NCBI RefSeq assembly: GCF_000204055.1
Contig: NW_006768805.1
Span: forward strand, 77,307 to 141,306
Origin: Melampsora larici-populina 98AG31
Taxonomy: Eukaryota; Basidiomycota; Pucciniomycetes; Pucciniales; Melampsoraceae
Length of the DNA: 64,000 nucleotides
Direction: 5' to 3'
Shown: positions 11,780 to 22,406 of the stretch, piece by piece
How positions within the stretch are numbered: the stretch's first letter is position 1
Layout of the letters: each line of letters starts with the position of its first letter
The notes under the pieces: model-generated
The model's database searches: none
Seen by the model: only the letters and a program-made list of their open reading frames with translations
What the model was told of the DNA's origin: nothing
Made by a program: the position numbers and the translations under genes

Positions 11780-12500
11780 ATCTAAAGAAGAAGAAGAAAA
11801 AAAAAACTTGAGTTTTTTTTCATTATACCTTTAAAACCACTAGAAAGAACAAACAGAAATGGATTGGTTATATACAATTTATACTTAGATTTTGATAAGT
11901 AACAAGGATTTGGATGAGATATCTCTTTTTTCTTTGATGTTTGAAAGTTTGAACTCTTGGATTTAGATTTGGATTGGCTTTGTCTTGGATTTTTTGGTAT
12001 ACATACAATACAACAAGAAGTTTATAAATTCAAATTGAAAGAGATTTTTTGATTATATGGATGGGAGTTGTATACATATCATTTTGAAGTCTAGTGATGA
12101 TAATCACAAATCTGGAAAGACTCCTTTGGGTAAGGTATTTTGAGACAATCAACTTCAAGATTTCGTCGAATTTTTACTATGTGGCCTAGCTTATTAAATA
12201 TGGTATTGAGTTGAATGATCATGTCTTAATTAATAAGTACACACCATCAGAATGCTTGAAATTGAATGATGAAGTATTCAACTTTTTTGTCTTGAGTTGC
12301 TGCATACTCGGTGGGCCGGGCTGTGAGATCGACAGGACATCAGATTAGACCTGATCAGACCCCAAAATCTTTCATCGCGAGCTTTCAAAATAACAGGTGT
12401 GTACACTGCGGCAATGGCCCCCAACTGCCCTTGCACCCTCTCCCACCCCTTTTCAACCCACCCAATCATCTCTCCATCCAGCCAGTCGGCTCACATCAGA
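11780..12500. other. Intergenic 3' region, no supported gene
   Basis: AT-rich sequence with poly-T and poly-A tracts after the stop at 11779. No conserved frame is seen. Confidence 0.4.
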
Positions 12501-12677
12501 TTTTTATCATCATCCCAAACATTCTGCTACTTCTCAGGCCACCCCTCCCAGCTTAACGACGTCGAACAAACTATTTCCAGCTCTTTCGCCCTTGATGTTG
12601 ACTCATGTCTGCTTGGCGTCATCAAGCTGGGAGGGGTGGCCTGAGGTGTAGCAGGATATTTGGAATGATGATAAAAA
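12501..12677. repeat. Foldback with 61-bp arms
   Basis: Arm 12501-12561 (TTTTTATCATCATCCCAAAC...) and arm 12617-12677 are inverted copies with roughly eight mismatches, separated by 55 bp. The central part of the arm, CAGGCCACCCCTCCCAGCTT, is identical in both. Because of the symmetry the same peptide pattern (H-S/K-ATxQATPPSL) appears in frames on both strands, which shows these frames are not genes. It may be a MITE or a snapback relic. No clear target duplication was found. Confidence 0.75.
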
Positions 12678-14249
12678 TTCTTATCAACCCACAATCCGTA
12701 GCTTTTCACTCAACGAATATCGGCGTTGAGCAAACTACTCCGATCTAACATCCTGATGAAGCTTGATGTGAGTTGAAATTTTATCGTACGGTCTCCTTTG
12801 AGCAAAACTTCTTGGTTTTCTTTCCTCAGGTGATGAAGGTAGAATAAGTAATGAAAGAGTACACATCTTCCGTGGTAGATACCACATTGCTGTCATTCAT
12901 AATATTTCTCGTCCGTTTGGATACTTAATGCTGATCGTCACAGCCAACTTGTTGAGACATCTGAACCATATACAGTGATGACACCTTTACTAGGCAAACC
13001 AGAGAGATGGTTGAGAAAATGCCAGAGAGATGTCTGATTCTACATGAATCAAAAGAACATGCACCAGTTGAGAGACGGTAAATATGAAGCATTGTGGTTG
13101 TAATAAGAGAAAGACAGCATAAGTAAAGAGAGGTGCAACTGTATAACTTCAAGCCAAAATAAGGTGAAGGATCTCTGAGGTGATTACAATCATGGGATTC
13201 GGAACACTGATCAAATCAATCCTTACTCAATCCAAGTCTACATGAATTATTGGAAAGCCCCCTTCAGTCTTGACTGTTTTCGCAGCCGTAGATCGGACGA
13301 ACATGCGTATTGACACCTTTCCCTATTTGTTAGTGAATGCGAATCGGAGTCTTGTAAATAGATTTTTTTAAAACTTGAGCACCCTGACTGTCTTTACTGC
13401 TAGGAAAACCACAATAGTATTGTTCTTGGATTATTTTGCGCGAGACATCGCTTTGGAGTAAAACATCACGGAATTGGAAAATGTGATGAAACCCTTATCT
13501 TGTTTCTTCACTAAAGGTTGTTTTTGGTCTTTGCATCCAACTGTTTTATAGATTCAATCTTTATTTTATCTTCTTACAGCCTCAGAGGACTTACATGAGA
13601 CTCTTTTCAAGCTTAGATTGACTACAAAAGACCGTATATAATTTGCATCATTGTTTTACTTATCCAGATTTGTATGCGGGGTAGAATTACCATGTGGTGT
13701 TTTTGAAGTGAGGCAAACCTTTCACCTTTTTCCTAGTTTATCTACATTCAAAAGCCTGCGTTTGCTAAAAGTTCAAGTTTGTTCCTTTGTAGTATCTATA
13801 TGCCTGGATAACTCAAGATGGGATGGGTAAGATGCCGATAGACATGAAATTCTTTTGTCATATTTGCTCTAGTTTTGAAGGTCTTTGGAATGGGTTTGTT
13901 TTTGTAGGATGACTTTTGGACAAATCCGTCGATCAAGAAGATGGATTAATTCTAGATCCGATGGTGTATGTAAACCAGAGCAATGGTTATGGAGAATTAC
14001 CTTAAGGGGGACCCTAGTGATGAATTAAACCTTGAAGATTTTCAAACTTTTACTTTCTCAATTTCCTTTTTTGAGTTTGAGTTTCTCCTTATAAATCTTT
14101 CACTTCGTTCTTCTGGTCAGTCACATCTTTTTCGCCCTCTTGTTCACCATCTACCAAACCTCATCCATCCTTTCAACCTCATTCGATTTACCTACTCATA
14201 TCATCTTCACATCCTTTAACAAACTCACAGAAATCTATCCTATTTCATC
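12678..14249. other. Intergenic region and SKP1 promoter/leader
   Basis: No supported gene between 12678 and 13980. From about 14080 (TATAAATC) to 14249 the sequence is strongly pyrimidine-rich on the + strand (TCATCCATCCTTTCAACCTC), typical of a highly expressed fungal gene leader, and it ends at the SKP1 ATG. Confidence 0.45.
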
Positions 14250-15280
14250 ATGGTTGTATTAGTCACGTAAGTCTTCTGATCGTTAATTATAAGAGATATC
14301 GAATTCAACTCGTTACCGTTCCGAGTGTGTCGGGACTGACTTTGCGTGCTTTGACATCATCGATCACTGATATTCTTTCGCGTTGACCAAACTCGATCTG
14401 ATCTTACAGATCAGACAATGAAGAATTCAAAGTCGACCGGGAAGTCGCGATCCGTAGTGTTTTGATCAAAAACATGATTGAGGGTAAGATCATCACTCTG
14501 CCCTTTAGCCCTCCATTCCAACTTATCGATCAAACAAACCATTTCACTAACTCATCACGTAATCGATAGATGTTGGAGAATCGGACAACCCCATTCCTCT
14601 ACCCAACGTATCCGCTAGCGTACTCAAGAAGGTCATTGAGTGGTGCGAACATCACAAAAAGGACCCCGAGCCTTCTGCCGAAGACCCAGACGATGCCCGA
14701 AAGCGAGCTACCGAGATCGGTGAATGGGACACCAAATGTAAGAGCTTTTTCTACTTGAAATGTGAAATCGATTCCTGACTAAAAACATTTGATTTTCGTA
14801 CCCTTCCTCCAGTCATTGCTGTTGACCAAGAGATGCTCTTTGAGATCATCTTGGCGGCCAACTACTTGGACATCAAACCTCTTTTGTTCGTGAAGTTTAT
14901 CCTTACTGCACCTGCTCTCGCACTTTTATCCTGTTCTGATCGCTAACTTATTGGAAACTTCTTGTAGAGATGTCGGTTGCAAATCTGTTGCCAACATGAT
15001 CAAAGGCAAGCAGCCTGAGGAGATCCGTAAACTGTTCAACATTGTGAGCATGAGCTGCATTGCATCCGTTATCTTCTTTCAGTTCAACTTCTTTGACACC
15101 CTATTGACATCATTCCGTTTGTGTCTTCGTAGGTGAATGACTTCACCCCTGAGGAAGAGGCACAAATCAAAAAGGAAAACGAATGGGCAGAGGCAAGTTC
15201 TTTTTGCTCATTTGAACTTGAAAAGTATCTCAACGACATCAGCTGACTTATCCATAATTTGCCTCCTCCAGGATCGTTAA
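14250..15280 (+). CDS. SKP1: SKP1, SCF ubiquitin-ligase adaptor
   Basis: Seven exons: 14250-14266, 14410-14483, 14570-14737, 14813-14885, 14968-15043, 15133-15192 and 15272-15280, encoding 158 residues, the usual SKP1 length. The N-terminal BTB/POZ-like fold starts [39 protein letters not shown] is the cullin-facing helix. [20 protein letters not shown] and [18 protein letters not shown] are the F-box-binding C-terminal helices, and the protein ends in the hallmark ENEWAEDR. It links cullin-1 to F-box proteins in the nucleus and cytoplasm. The last intron has a GC donor (GAG|GCAAGT at 15193); only this choice restores the universal -EDR terminus. The final exon is 9 bp (Asp-Arg-stop). Identification is firm. 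Confidence 0.97.
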
Positions 15281-15817
15281 AGGGCTGTCTTTGTAAAGAA
15301 ATGTTTCTAGTATAACACCATCTTATCCTCCAATCTCGTTTACAAGAAAAATATGTAACTTCCATACTGTCTAGTGCCTCTATTTTTCAGTATGTGGCGG
15401 AGCTGCATTCACAAAACGCGTTCTCTGCTTCTTCACGCCTCTGTTGGAAATCAACAGCGGTTCGTGTGTACAATATCCAATTTACCGTCATCCTTCAGAG
15501 TTCAAGCTCAGATCAAACATGAGTTGTTGGTTTTGACCTCCTCGAAGCCCCTCAAAAGACCCTTGCCAAGCTTGCCCCTTGATGAACATGAGATGAATCA
15601 ATTTGACGATGTGCAAAAGAGTTCATCAAGAAGATGTATATACCAGATTACAGAAGCAGGATAATCAAGCAAGATGAAACTTTGAAAGCAAAATAGATAA
15701 TGGAAGCTTGAGCGAATCATAAAGGTGTGATACCATGAGTGAAAAAGAGCTAGTATGCTTCTTGTGAGGTGACGCACACTTGATAGAGCTAATTATAGAG
15801 TGAAATCTTGCTATGAT
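15281..15817. other. SKP1 3' region up to Harbinger element B
   Basis: No supported gene. The sequence runs from the SKP1 stop to the TTA target site at 15818-15820. Confidence 0.4.
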
Positions 15818-15820
15818 TTA

Positions 15821-15836
15821 GGGCCCGTTTGGTTGC
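15821..15836 (+). repeat. Left terminal inverted repeat of Harbinger element B
   Basis: GGGCCCGTTTGGTTGC preceded by TTA. It is the exact inverse of the sequence at 39557-39572, which is followed by TTA. Confidence 0.9.
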
Positions 15837-16014
15837 CTGAGATTATCGTGTACTACAGTAAAAGTACACTGCATTATTGGACCTGAAAATGCAGTAAAAG
15901 TTGCAACTCACAAGTAATCGCGAGATGAGAGGTAATGAGTGGTTTCCAGGGATAATCGTTTGGTATTTCAATGCCAAAATTGATTCCAATTCGGACATTG
16001 GTTGGTAAACAACC

Positions 16015-17338
16015 ATGTCCGATTATTTATCTCCAACTGCCTCCATTGATAGTTTGGATTCCATCCTCACGATCCGCACTGAAGATTTATTTGAATCCAA
16101 TAATAATGAAGACGCTCTCCGAGAACAAGGTGAGAATCACATCATTCTAGCTCGAGAACTCCTCGCCGCGGAGCTAGCCCCAAACGTTCCCTGCCGTACT
16201 TCTCGCCTCAGAGGTCACGAGTACGCTAAAGAGGTGTTTGAGGGTAGTCCGGTTCGATTCCACGAGGTCTGTCGCATGGACAAGACCACGTTCATCGCTC
16301 TGATGGATGTTCTAGATGAAAATCTCACCTCTTCGATTCACATCGATACACGAGAACAGGTCATGATGTTCTTATATACAATTGGGAATCATGCCTCAAA
16401 TCGAATGACCTCCGAGAGGTTCCAACATTCGAAAGAAACTACGAGCCGCTATTTTCATATTGTGGCACATGCATTAGAGCGCATCTCGGATAGATTTATC
16501 CGTCAGCCTGGTCCCCAAACTCCTTGTCCACCCGAAATCGCCACAAACTCCAAGCGCTATCCTTGGTTTGAGCACTGTATAGGTGCCATTGATGGCACCC
16601 ACATCGGGGCCGTTGTTCGAAACGACGAACGTGAACTTTACCGAAATAGGAAAGGGTTCTTGAGCCAGAACGTACTGGCTGGGTGTTCATTCAATTTGAT
16701 GTTCACCTTCGTTCTGGCTGGTTTCAAGGGATCTGCTGCCGATGCCAGAGTCTTGGAGGTGGCTCGGCAGCAGGGTAGATTCGTAGTACCTCCAGGTAAG
16801 TGAGGAAGATTCTTGCTCCATCTGATCTTATTCACATGCTGACCATTGTTTTTTTTCTTCTTTCTTTTCAAGGCCGATTCTACCTGGTTGATGCAGGTTA
16901 TGCAAATGAGCCGGGCTTTCTAGCCCCTTACCGTGGTGTTCGATATCACCTACGAGAGTGGGCCCAAGGAAACGCTGGGCCCAGAGACTACAAGGAGCTA
17001 TTCAATTTAAGGCATTCGAGTTTGAGAAATGCAATTGAACGGATTTTTGGGGTGATTAAAAAAGATTTGAGATGCTTACCAACATGCATTCATTCTCAAT
17101 TGAATTGCAGTCCACTTTAGTTATTGCAATGTGTGTATTGCATAATATTATAGTCAAGAAAGGCGGCGCCGATTTCTTTATGGACGATGATGAAGAAGAG
17201 CCTCAGAATTGGCCAAATGAAATTGATGCTTATAGAGTCGCATCCGCTGGTCTTCGTACACAAGCTGCCGACAATAGAGATCGGATGGCGATGTCTATGT
17301 GGGATGCTTACGTTGCTCACCCTCGCTATCAAGCTTAA
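16015..17338 (+). pseudogene. PIF/Harbinger transposase of element B, broken by a 1-base frameshift
   Basis: Exon 1 is 16015-16795 and exon 2 is 16873-17338, joined in phase (VVPPG/RFYLVDAGYANEPGFL). Conserved blocks: FHEVCRMDKTTFIALMDVL, CIGAIDGTHIGA (first Asp), GSAADARVLEVA (second Asp) and LRNAIERIFGVIKK (Glu). At the A6 run near 17058-17063 the frame is lost. The first frame stops after a nonsense tail, while the shifted frame continues the family sequence (RFEMLTNMHSFS, then LVIAMCVLHNIIVKKGGADFF) to the stop at 17338. The simplest explanation is loss of one A in the homopolymer. It may be a true inactivating mutation or a sequencing error. Without the shift the protein would be about 415 residues with a complete DDE triad. 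Confidence 0.8.
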
Positions 17339-17435
17339 TATCTTAGAATTAAAACACTATTTAAATCAACAAGTCTTTTTTATTTCATGTTTAAACCAGT
17401 AAGCAGGCTACAAAAGTGTATTTCATTCGGACAAA

Positions 17436-17524
17436 CACTACACCAAAGTGCATCTTTTCCCGGGGGTAAAGAAAAGTACTGCGCGCATAGAAAAGTATGG
17501 TTTCTCTACTTTTCTATACCCATA
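17436..17524 (+). repeat. Left 89-bp terminal inverted repeat of the giant CACTA element
   Basis: It contains CACTACACCAAAGTGC, a CCCGGGGG core, and an internal stem where ATAGAAAAGTA pairs with TACTTTTCTAT. The right copy matches with two substitutions. Confidence 0.95.
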
Positions 17525-18189
17525 CTCAATCCTCTGTACAGTATTTACATATTCTATACTTTCATATACTCTATACAAATAGTTTTGATATGCAGCCAAA
17601 CTCTTCCTCATCAGATGCTTTAGGGTGAATCTCTAGAGTGAGCAACCGTAAAGGCTGCACTCATGATGCAAATATATACACCAACCTTTTTTATAAGAGA
17701 CCAACGCTTTCACGGTGCCGTCACATATTACAATCTCCATCATATGTTCAATGAATCCTCACTGCACGCACCCCTATTTGCTATTTCCCCTTCCATCCCT
17801 TAAAAATGTCTTCTTGGTTATATCAGTTTATGCAATAGCGCTCTTTCGAATTGTTTTGTTCACATTCACAGATTGAGTTAATTCAATTCAAATGATCTTT
17901 TACTTTCTTGAGCTTTCTTGGATCTATGCCACCTCGAGATCGAAGTTCTCTCTGATCAGCGCCTGTGGCCGCCACAATCTCGGTGACAATTTCACTCATG
18001 AGCGGCATTTAGATACGACGTATGTGGATCTTCAAACAGCCGACTGTTGTACTAGGTTTTCTCATTTCTTCCCATCTAACGTGCTGTGACTATAAGGAGC
18101 TAAACTCCAGCGAATTAACGTTTCGTGTTTCATCTCCCCGTTTCCTTCAGAGCTTCCAGCGCAATAAAAATCAACTATCCACCGCCACG

Positions 18190-21100
18190 ATGCTTTCCCC
18201 AAAAAAGAAGAATCGACAGACTCGAAGGTATGTCTGTACCTGCCAAGTATACGAATGCGCTTCTGGTCGGTTCGTAGACGCCAACGGAATACAATGTCGC
18301 GGTGTTGAACTAAGTCCTGAGGCATTTGAAGCCCATCAACGTGCACAACTACGACATCAAGCCCAGGAGATTTCCACAAAGTCAAAGAAAACAACGCATC
18401 TCTCTCTATCTGCTTCTCAAACCGGTGCTGCAAGTGAGCAAGATCTGATATCGCAGCTTGAACAAGTTGTCCTCAGTCCGAATCAGGCCTCAAGATCATC
18501 TGATAGTACTAGTACACCCAGTGGTTTATCACGTAATGAATTCCCTATCTCAGAAAGGGCAAGACTTTTGGAATCACGAGCAGATGGTCTTGCATCAACT
18601 TCCGATCCACCCGCTGTACAGAACGACAATACCTCCGAAGACTGCCTTGCTATGATTCGAGCCCGGGAAGCTGGAATTCAACCTTATAGCTGTGGTTAGT
18701 CACTTCATAATCCTTCTTTAGATTTGTTAATCATAAAGTCCTAACTAACTCTATTGATATAGCCCGATTCTTTACCTTCAATCTGAAGCTTATTAATCCA
18801 TTACATCTGCATGTCGTTCTGGCGGCAGCTCTCATGAACGTATATAGCCACGTCTCCATGAAGGGTACTTCTTGGCTTCTGGACGTACAAAGAACCGATA
18901 TCGAGCTCTCGTTGACACATGGACTGAGGCCAACTTCGTCACCAGCTGAACTTCTCCCGTACGACAACGAAATTATACGTCGTCTCCCTCGGACAATCTC
19001 TACAGTTTTTGAATGGCTTCACATTGATCCTAGTCTCACCTACATGAATTGTTGTTCTTCATGCTTTGCTCTGTACCCGATTGAGAGCGCTCCACCTACA
19101 TGCAATCACCGACTTTCCAGCATTCCCGGTGGTCCACCCGAGACCATGGATCTTGACTCCGAGTCTTTTGCCACGCCACGCAATGAGTATACTCCGGATT
19201 TTACTGAGCGTCTCTGCGGTGAAGTTCTATTACGGTCTTCCAGGGGGCGTCAAAAACCTGTTCGACGTTATGCCTTCCAGAGTTTTCCGGACTGGATTGC
19301 CCGCTTTCTATCGCGTCCTGATGTAGAATCGTGGCTTGATGAATCTTTAGAAGAGTCTTCGAAGGACTTTACTGCTAACAATCCTATACAAGATATACAT
19401 CAATCCAAGATATGGAAGGATTTCCGCGGCCCAGATGGAGAACAATTTACATCTAAAAGTGGAAACCTTACCTTTGGAATGTTTGTCGACGGGATAAATC
19501 CGTTTGGAAACAAACAGAGCGGCCGACATGTATCAATCACTTTTATTGTATTGGTATGTCTTACACTGCCATTTCGAATGCGCTATCGACCGGAAAACCT
19601 ATTTTTAGTTGGCATTGTTCCGGGCCCACGCGAGCCATCTCTGGAACAAATGAACTGGGTGCTACGTCCAGTGGTTTCTCAGCTTCAAAGTCTATGGAAC
19701 CCTGGCTTGCTTCTGTCGCAAACTCACCAGCACAAGAATGGACGGCTCATTAGAGCTGCCTTGCTCCCTTTCCTGGCAGATATCCCTGCATTGCGACGAT
19801 CCCTTGGTTTTCCAAGCGCAACTGCAAGATATTTCTGCTCGATGTGTCTCTTGACCAAGGATCAAGCAAAAAACTTCGATCAGTCAACTTGGCCTTTACG
19901 ATCGACTTGTCAACACAAAATCTGGGCTTATCAAGCACGAGATGCTCAAACAGTGCAGGAGCGAGAACACATTTTCAAAACTCATGGGGTTCGCTACTCT
20001 GTTTTAGTAGATCTTGAGTATTGGGACGTTATTCACTTCCACGTAGTCGATTCAATGCATAACCTATTACTTGGCCTATGTGCCTGGCATTGTCGGAGAT
20101 TTTGGGCTATGAAAGAAACCGTAAATGAAGAAGACAATATGCCGACAATCAGTACTTCTGAATTATTGAACCTCCTTTCTGAGCATTCAAATCCTTCCCC
20201 AGCTGAACAGACACAAATAGATCCGGGTGTTGCATTAGAAAATGAAGATGATAACCGAAGTAATTTCTCGCTTCCAGACGATACAGATTCGAGTGATGAA
20301 GATTTCAGTCCTCTCGGTGAAGGTTGGAGTGGTAAATGGGAACCGCCACCAGTTGACCAGATAGTGTTTGATTCATCTATGCTGGCAGAAATCAATTCAT
20401 TGCTTCCGCGCATTAATATCCCAAGCTGGATCAAGCGTGCGATACCTGTTCTCGGCAAAGCATCATTTGGTAAATTGAAAGCCGATGAATGGCGAAACCT
20501 GTTCACCATTCAATTACCTCTGATACTGATCCCGATGTGGTATGGACATGATGAAGTCAAGAATTCACTTCTCAAGAACTTTTGTCACTTAGTGTCACTA
20601 GTTAATCTAGCACTCAAGCGAGTAATGACATCAGAAATAATCTCATCATACCGCCATCACATCCGCCAATACCTAGAGAGCTCGATTGTTCTCTTTGATC
20701 ACTGTCAACCAACATGCAACCATCATCTAGCAATGCATCTTGCCAACTGCCTTGCAAACTTTGGCCCAGTGCGCTCCTGGTGGTCGTTCCCTTTTGAAAG
20801 GTTGATGGGAGACATTCTCAAGTCTTGTCACAATAATCATCTGGGTGAGTCTATCCATCACACATTTTTTTACTTCTGCTGACTTTCCTTCTAAAAAACA
20901 AACGAGCAGGCGAACTTGAAATTACCTTCATGAAGAGTTTCAACCGTGCGGGCAATATTGCTTCAATACTCGAGAATGAAAATCTTCCTGAGGCTCTCAA
21001 GCCGTATGTTTCTCGGTTGAAGGCATTATATGAACCAGAAGAAAGCCTCGGACGACGTGTCTCAAACTCCAAGATGGAAATGATTGAACCTGAAATCTTG

Positions 21101-21493
21101 GATTTATTGACTACGCGCTTGAATTCACAAGCACAGGAAGATTGTACGTGGGTAACACCAGAAAAGTGGGCATCAATGTCCAAGCAAAGCTCTCTCGGAA
21201 TTGCCCCGGTGTCAGCTCGAGCTATGTTTTACAATCAAGTCAGGCACTTGGATGTGAAGTTCTCGACATTCAAGGAAAGCCGTAAGGATAGTTTTATCTT
21301 ATTTAAGTCATTACACAAAGGTCACCGCTGTTTTGGGCAGATTCAGAAGATATTGGTACATCGTCGAAATCCAGAACGAAACAAGAACATCAAGGACACA
21401 TGGCTACATGTACATTTGTTTCGTCAGCTATCTCCTAATCAATACAACCCTTTCGCCAAAATCAATGAACCAAATGTGCAAGTAGAGTTATGA
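18190..21493 (+). CDS. CACTA Tnp2-type transposase (Transposase_21-like), full length
   Basis: Three exons: 18190-18694, 18763-20844 and 20910-21493, all in phase, giving 1056 residues. The N-terminus has a Cys pair pattern (YVCTCQVYEC, then DANGIQCRGVELSPEAFEAHQ) as in other basidiomycete CACTA/KDZ-type transposases. The core shows GMFVDGINPFGN (first Asp), RPENLFLVGIVPGPREPSLEQ, LRPVVSQLQSLWNPG and YFCSMCLLTKDQ, the Tnp2 signature. HFHVVDSMHNLLLGL supplies a second Asp, and WWSFPFERLMGDILK is the likely catalytic Glu. No stop or frameshift was found. It should cut at the CACTA ends of the surrounding element. The ATG at 18190 follows an AT-rich subterminal zone and precedes a basic KKKNRQTRR stretch that may be a nuclear signal. 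Confidence 0.88.
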
Positions 21494-22406
21494 TTATGGG
21501 AAACGCCTGAAAGCGTACTCGTGAGGTTGGATGAAGTCATTGCACATTGTGCATGGATGATGTATAGTCCAGCTTCAATCCACAAGAGTTTAAAGGTTTC
21601 AACAGTGGCTCTTTTATCTATGGAGCGGTAACGAGACTTTTATGGCTCGTCTCATTTTCCTGTTTAGCTATTTGTGTATATATCGAAATTCAGCTTTGTA
21701 ATATCTTGGAGATGAAGCTGTTTGGATATGATATTCTTGTTTCTCTAGTGCTCTCATTTCCAAACCTGAAGTTGTAAGATCATCAACTAAACTTGTTGAT
21801 TTTAGCCTAGATGGATTCATATTTATGTTCTTCACTTTGTCCATTCTGTTTTCAATGTTGAATTGCCTGGGACGAAGTGAAGAGCCTCAAGTTTTTTCCG
21901 CGACATCACGAATTGTTTGATATTGTTCCAATTCAAACTACCCGTTTGCATATGTTGTTTGCGGATAAAAGACGTATGCAATTATTGATCGCCTTGGAAC
22001 TAAGTCCCCCAAAGACTTAAATGTGTCTTGATGTTGATACAGTTCATAACATTGTCAGAGAGCTTCAATAACACTCTCATCTAAGAAATCGATGCTGCCG
22101 TTCAAGTTGTGCAACTTTTGATCATAACAAAACCCTCACAAGTACCATATGGATCTCTACTAATTGGTCTATACATTCGAGCATAAGAGATGGATTTTGT
22201 CAATCTGGTGACCATTGTACACAAAATGAGCTTGTTGAACGACCCGTGAAACTTTCAAAACTCGTTTACAAGAAAGTGAGTTAGATACAAATGAAATTGA
22301 CTTGAGGCTTCAAATGTAAGCATACAAATTGATCCGAGTGTACACTAAAATCAGATTACGGATTAGAAAAAAAGGAATACCTCCAACGTCTTCATGATAT
22401 GCTATA
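21494..22406. other. Intergenic inside the CACTA element
   Basis: This is the region between the convergent transposase and the long - strand gene. No supported frame. Confidence 0.4.

Noticed and set aside
12311..12651. Three overlapping + strand frames and one - strand frame with Pro-rich sequence
   Set aside because: They arise from the inverted repeat at 12501-12677, which produces similar peptides on both strands.
15374..15664. + strand frame of 96 codons after SKP1
   Set aside because: It starts at a non-ATG codon and has no motif or codon pattern like the neighbouring genes.
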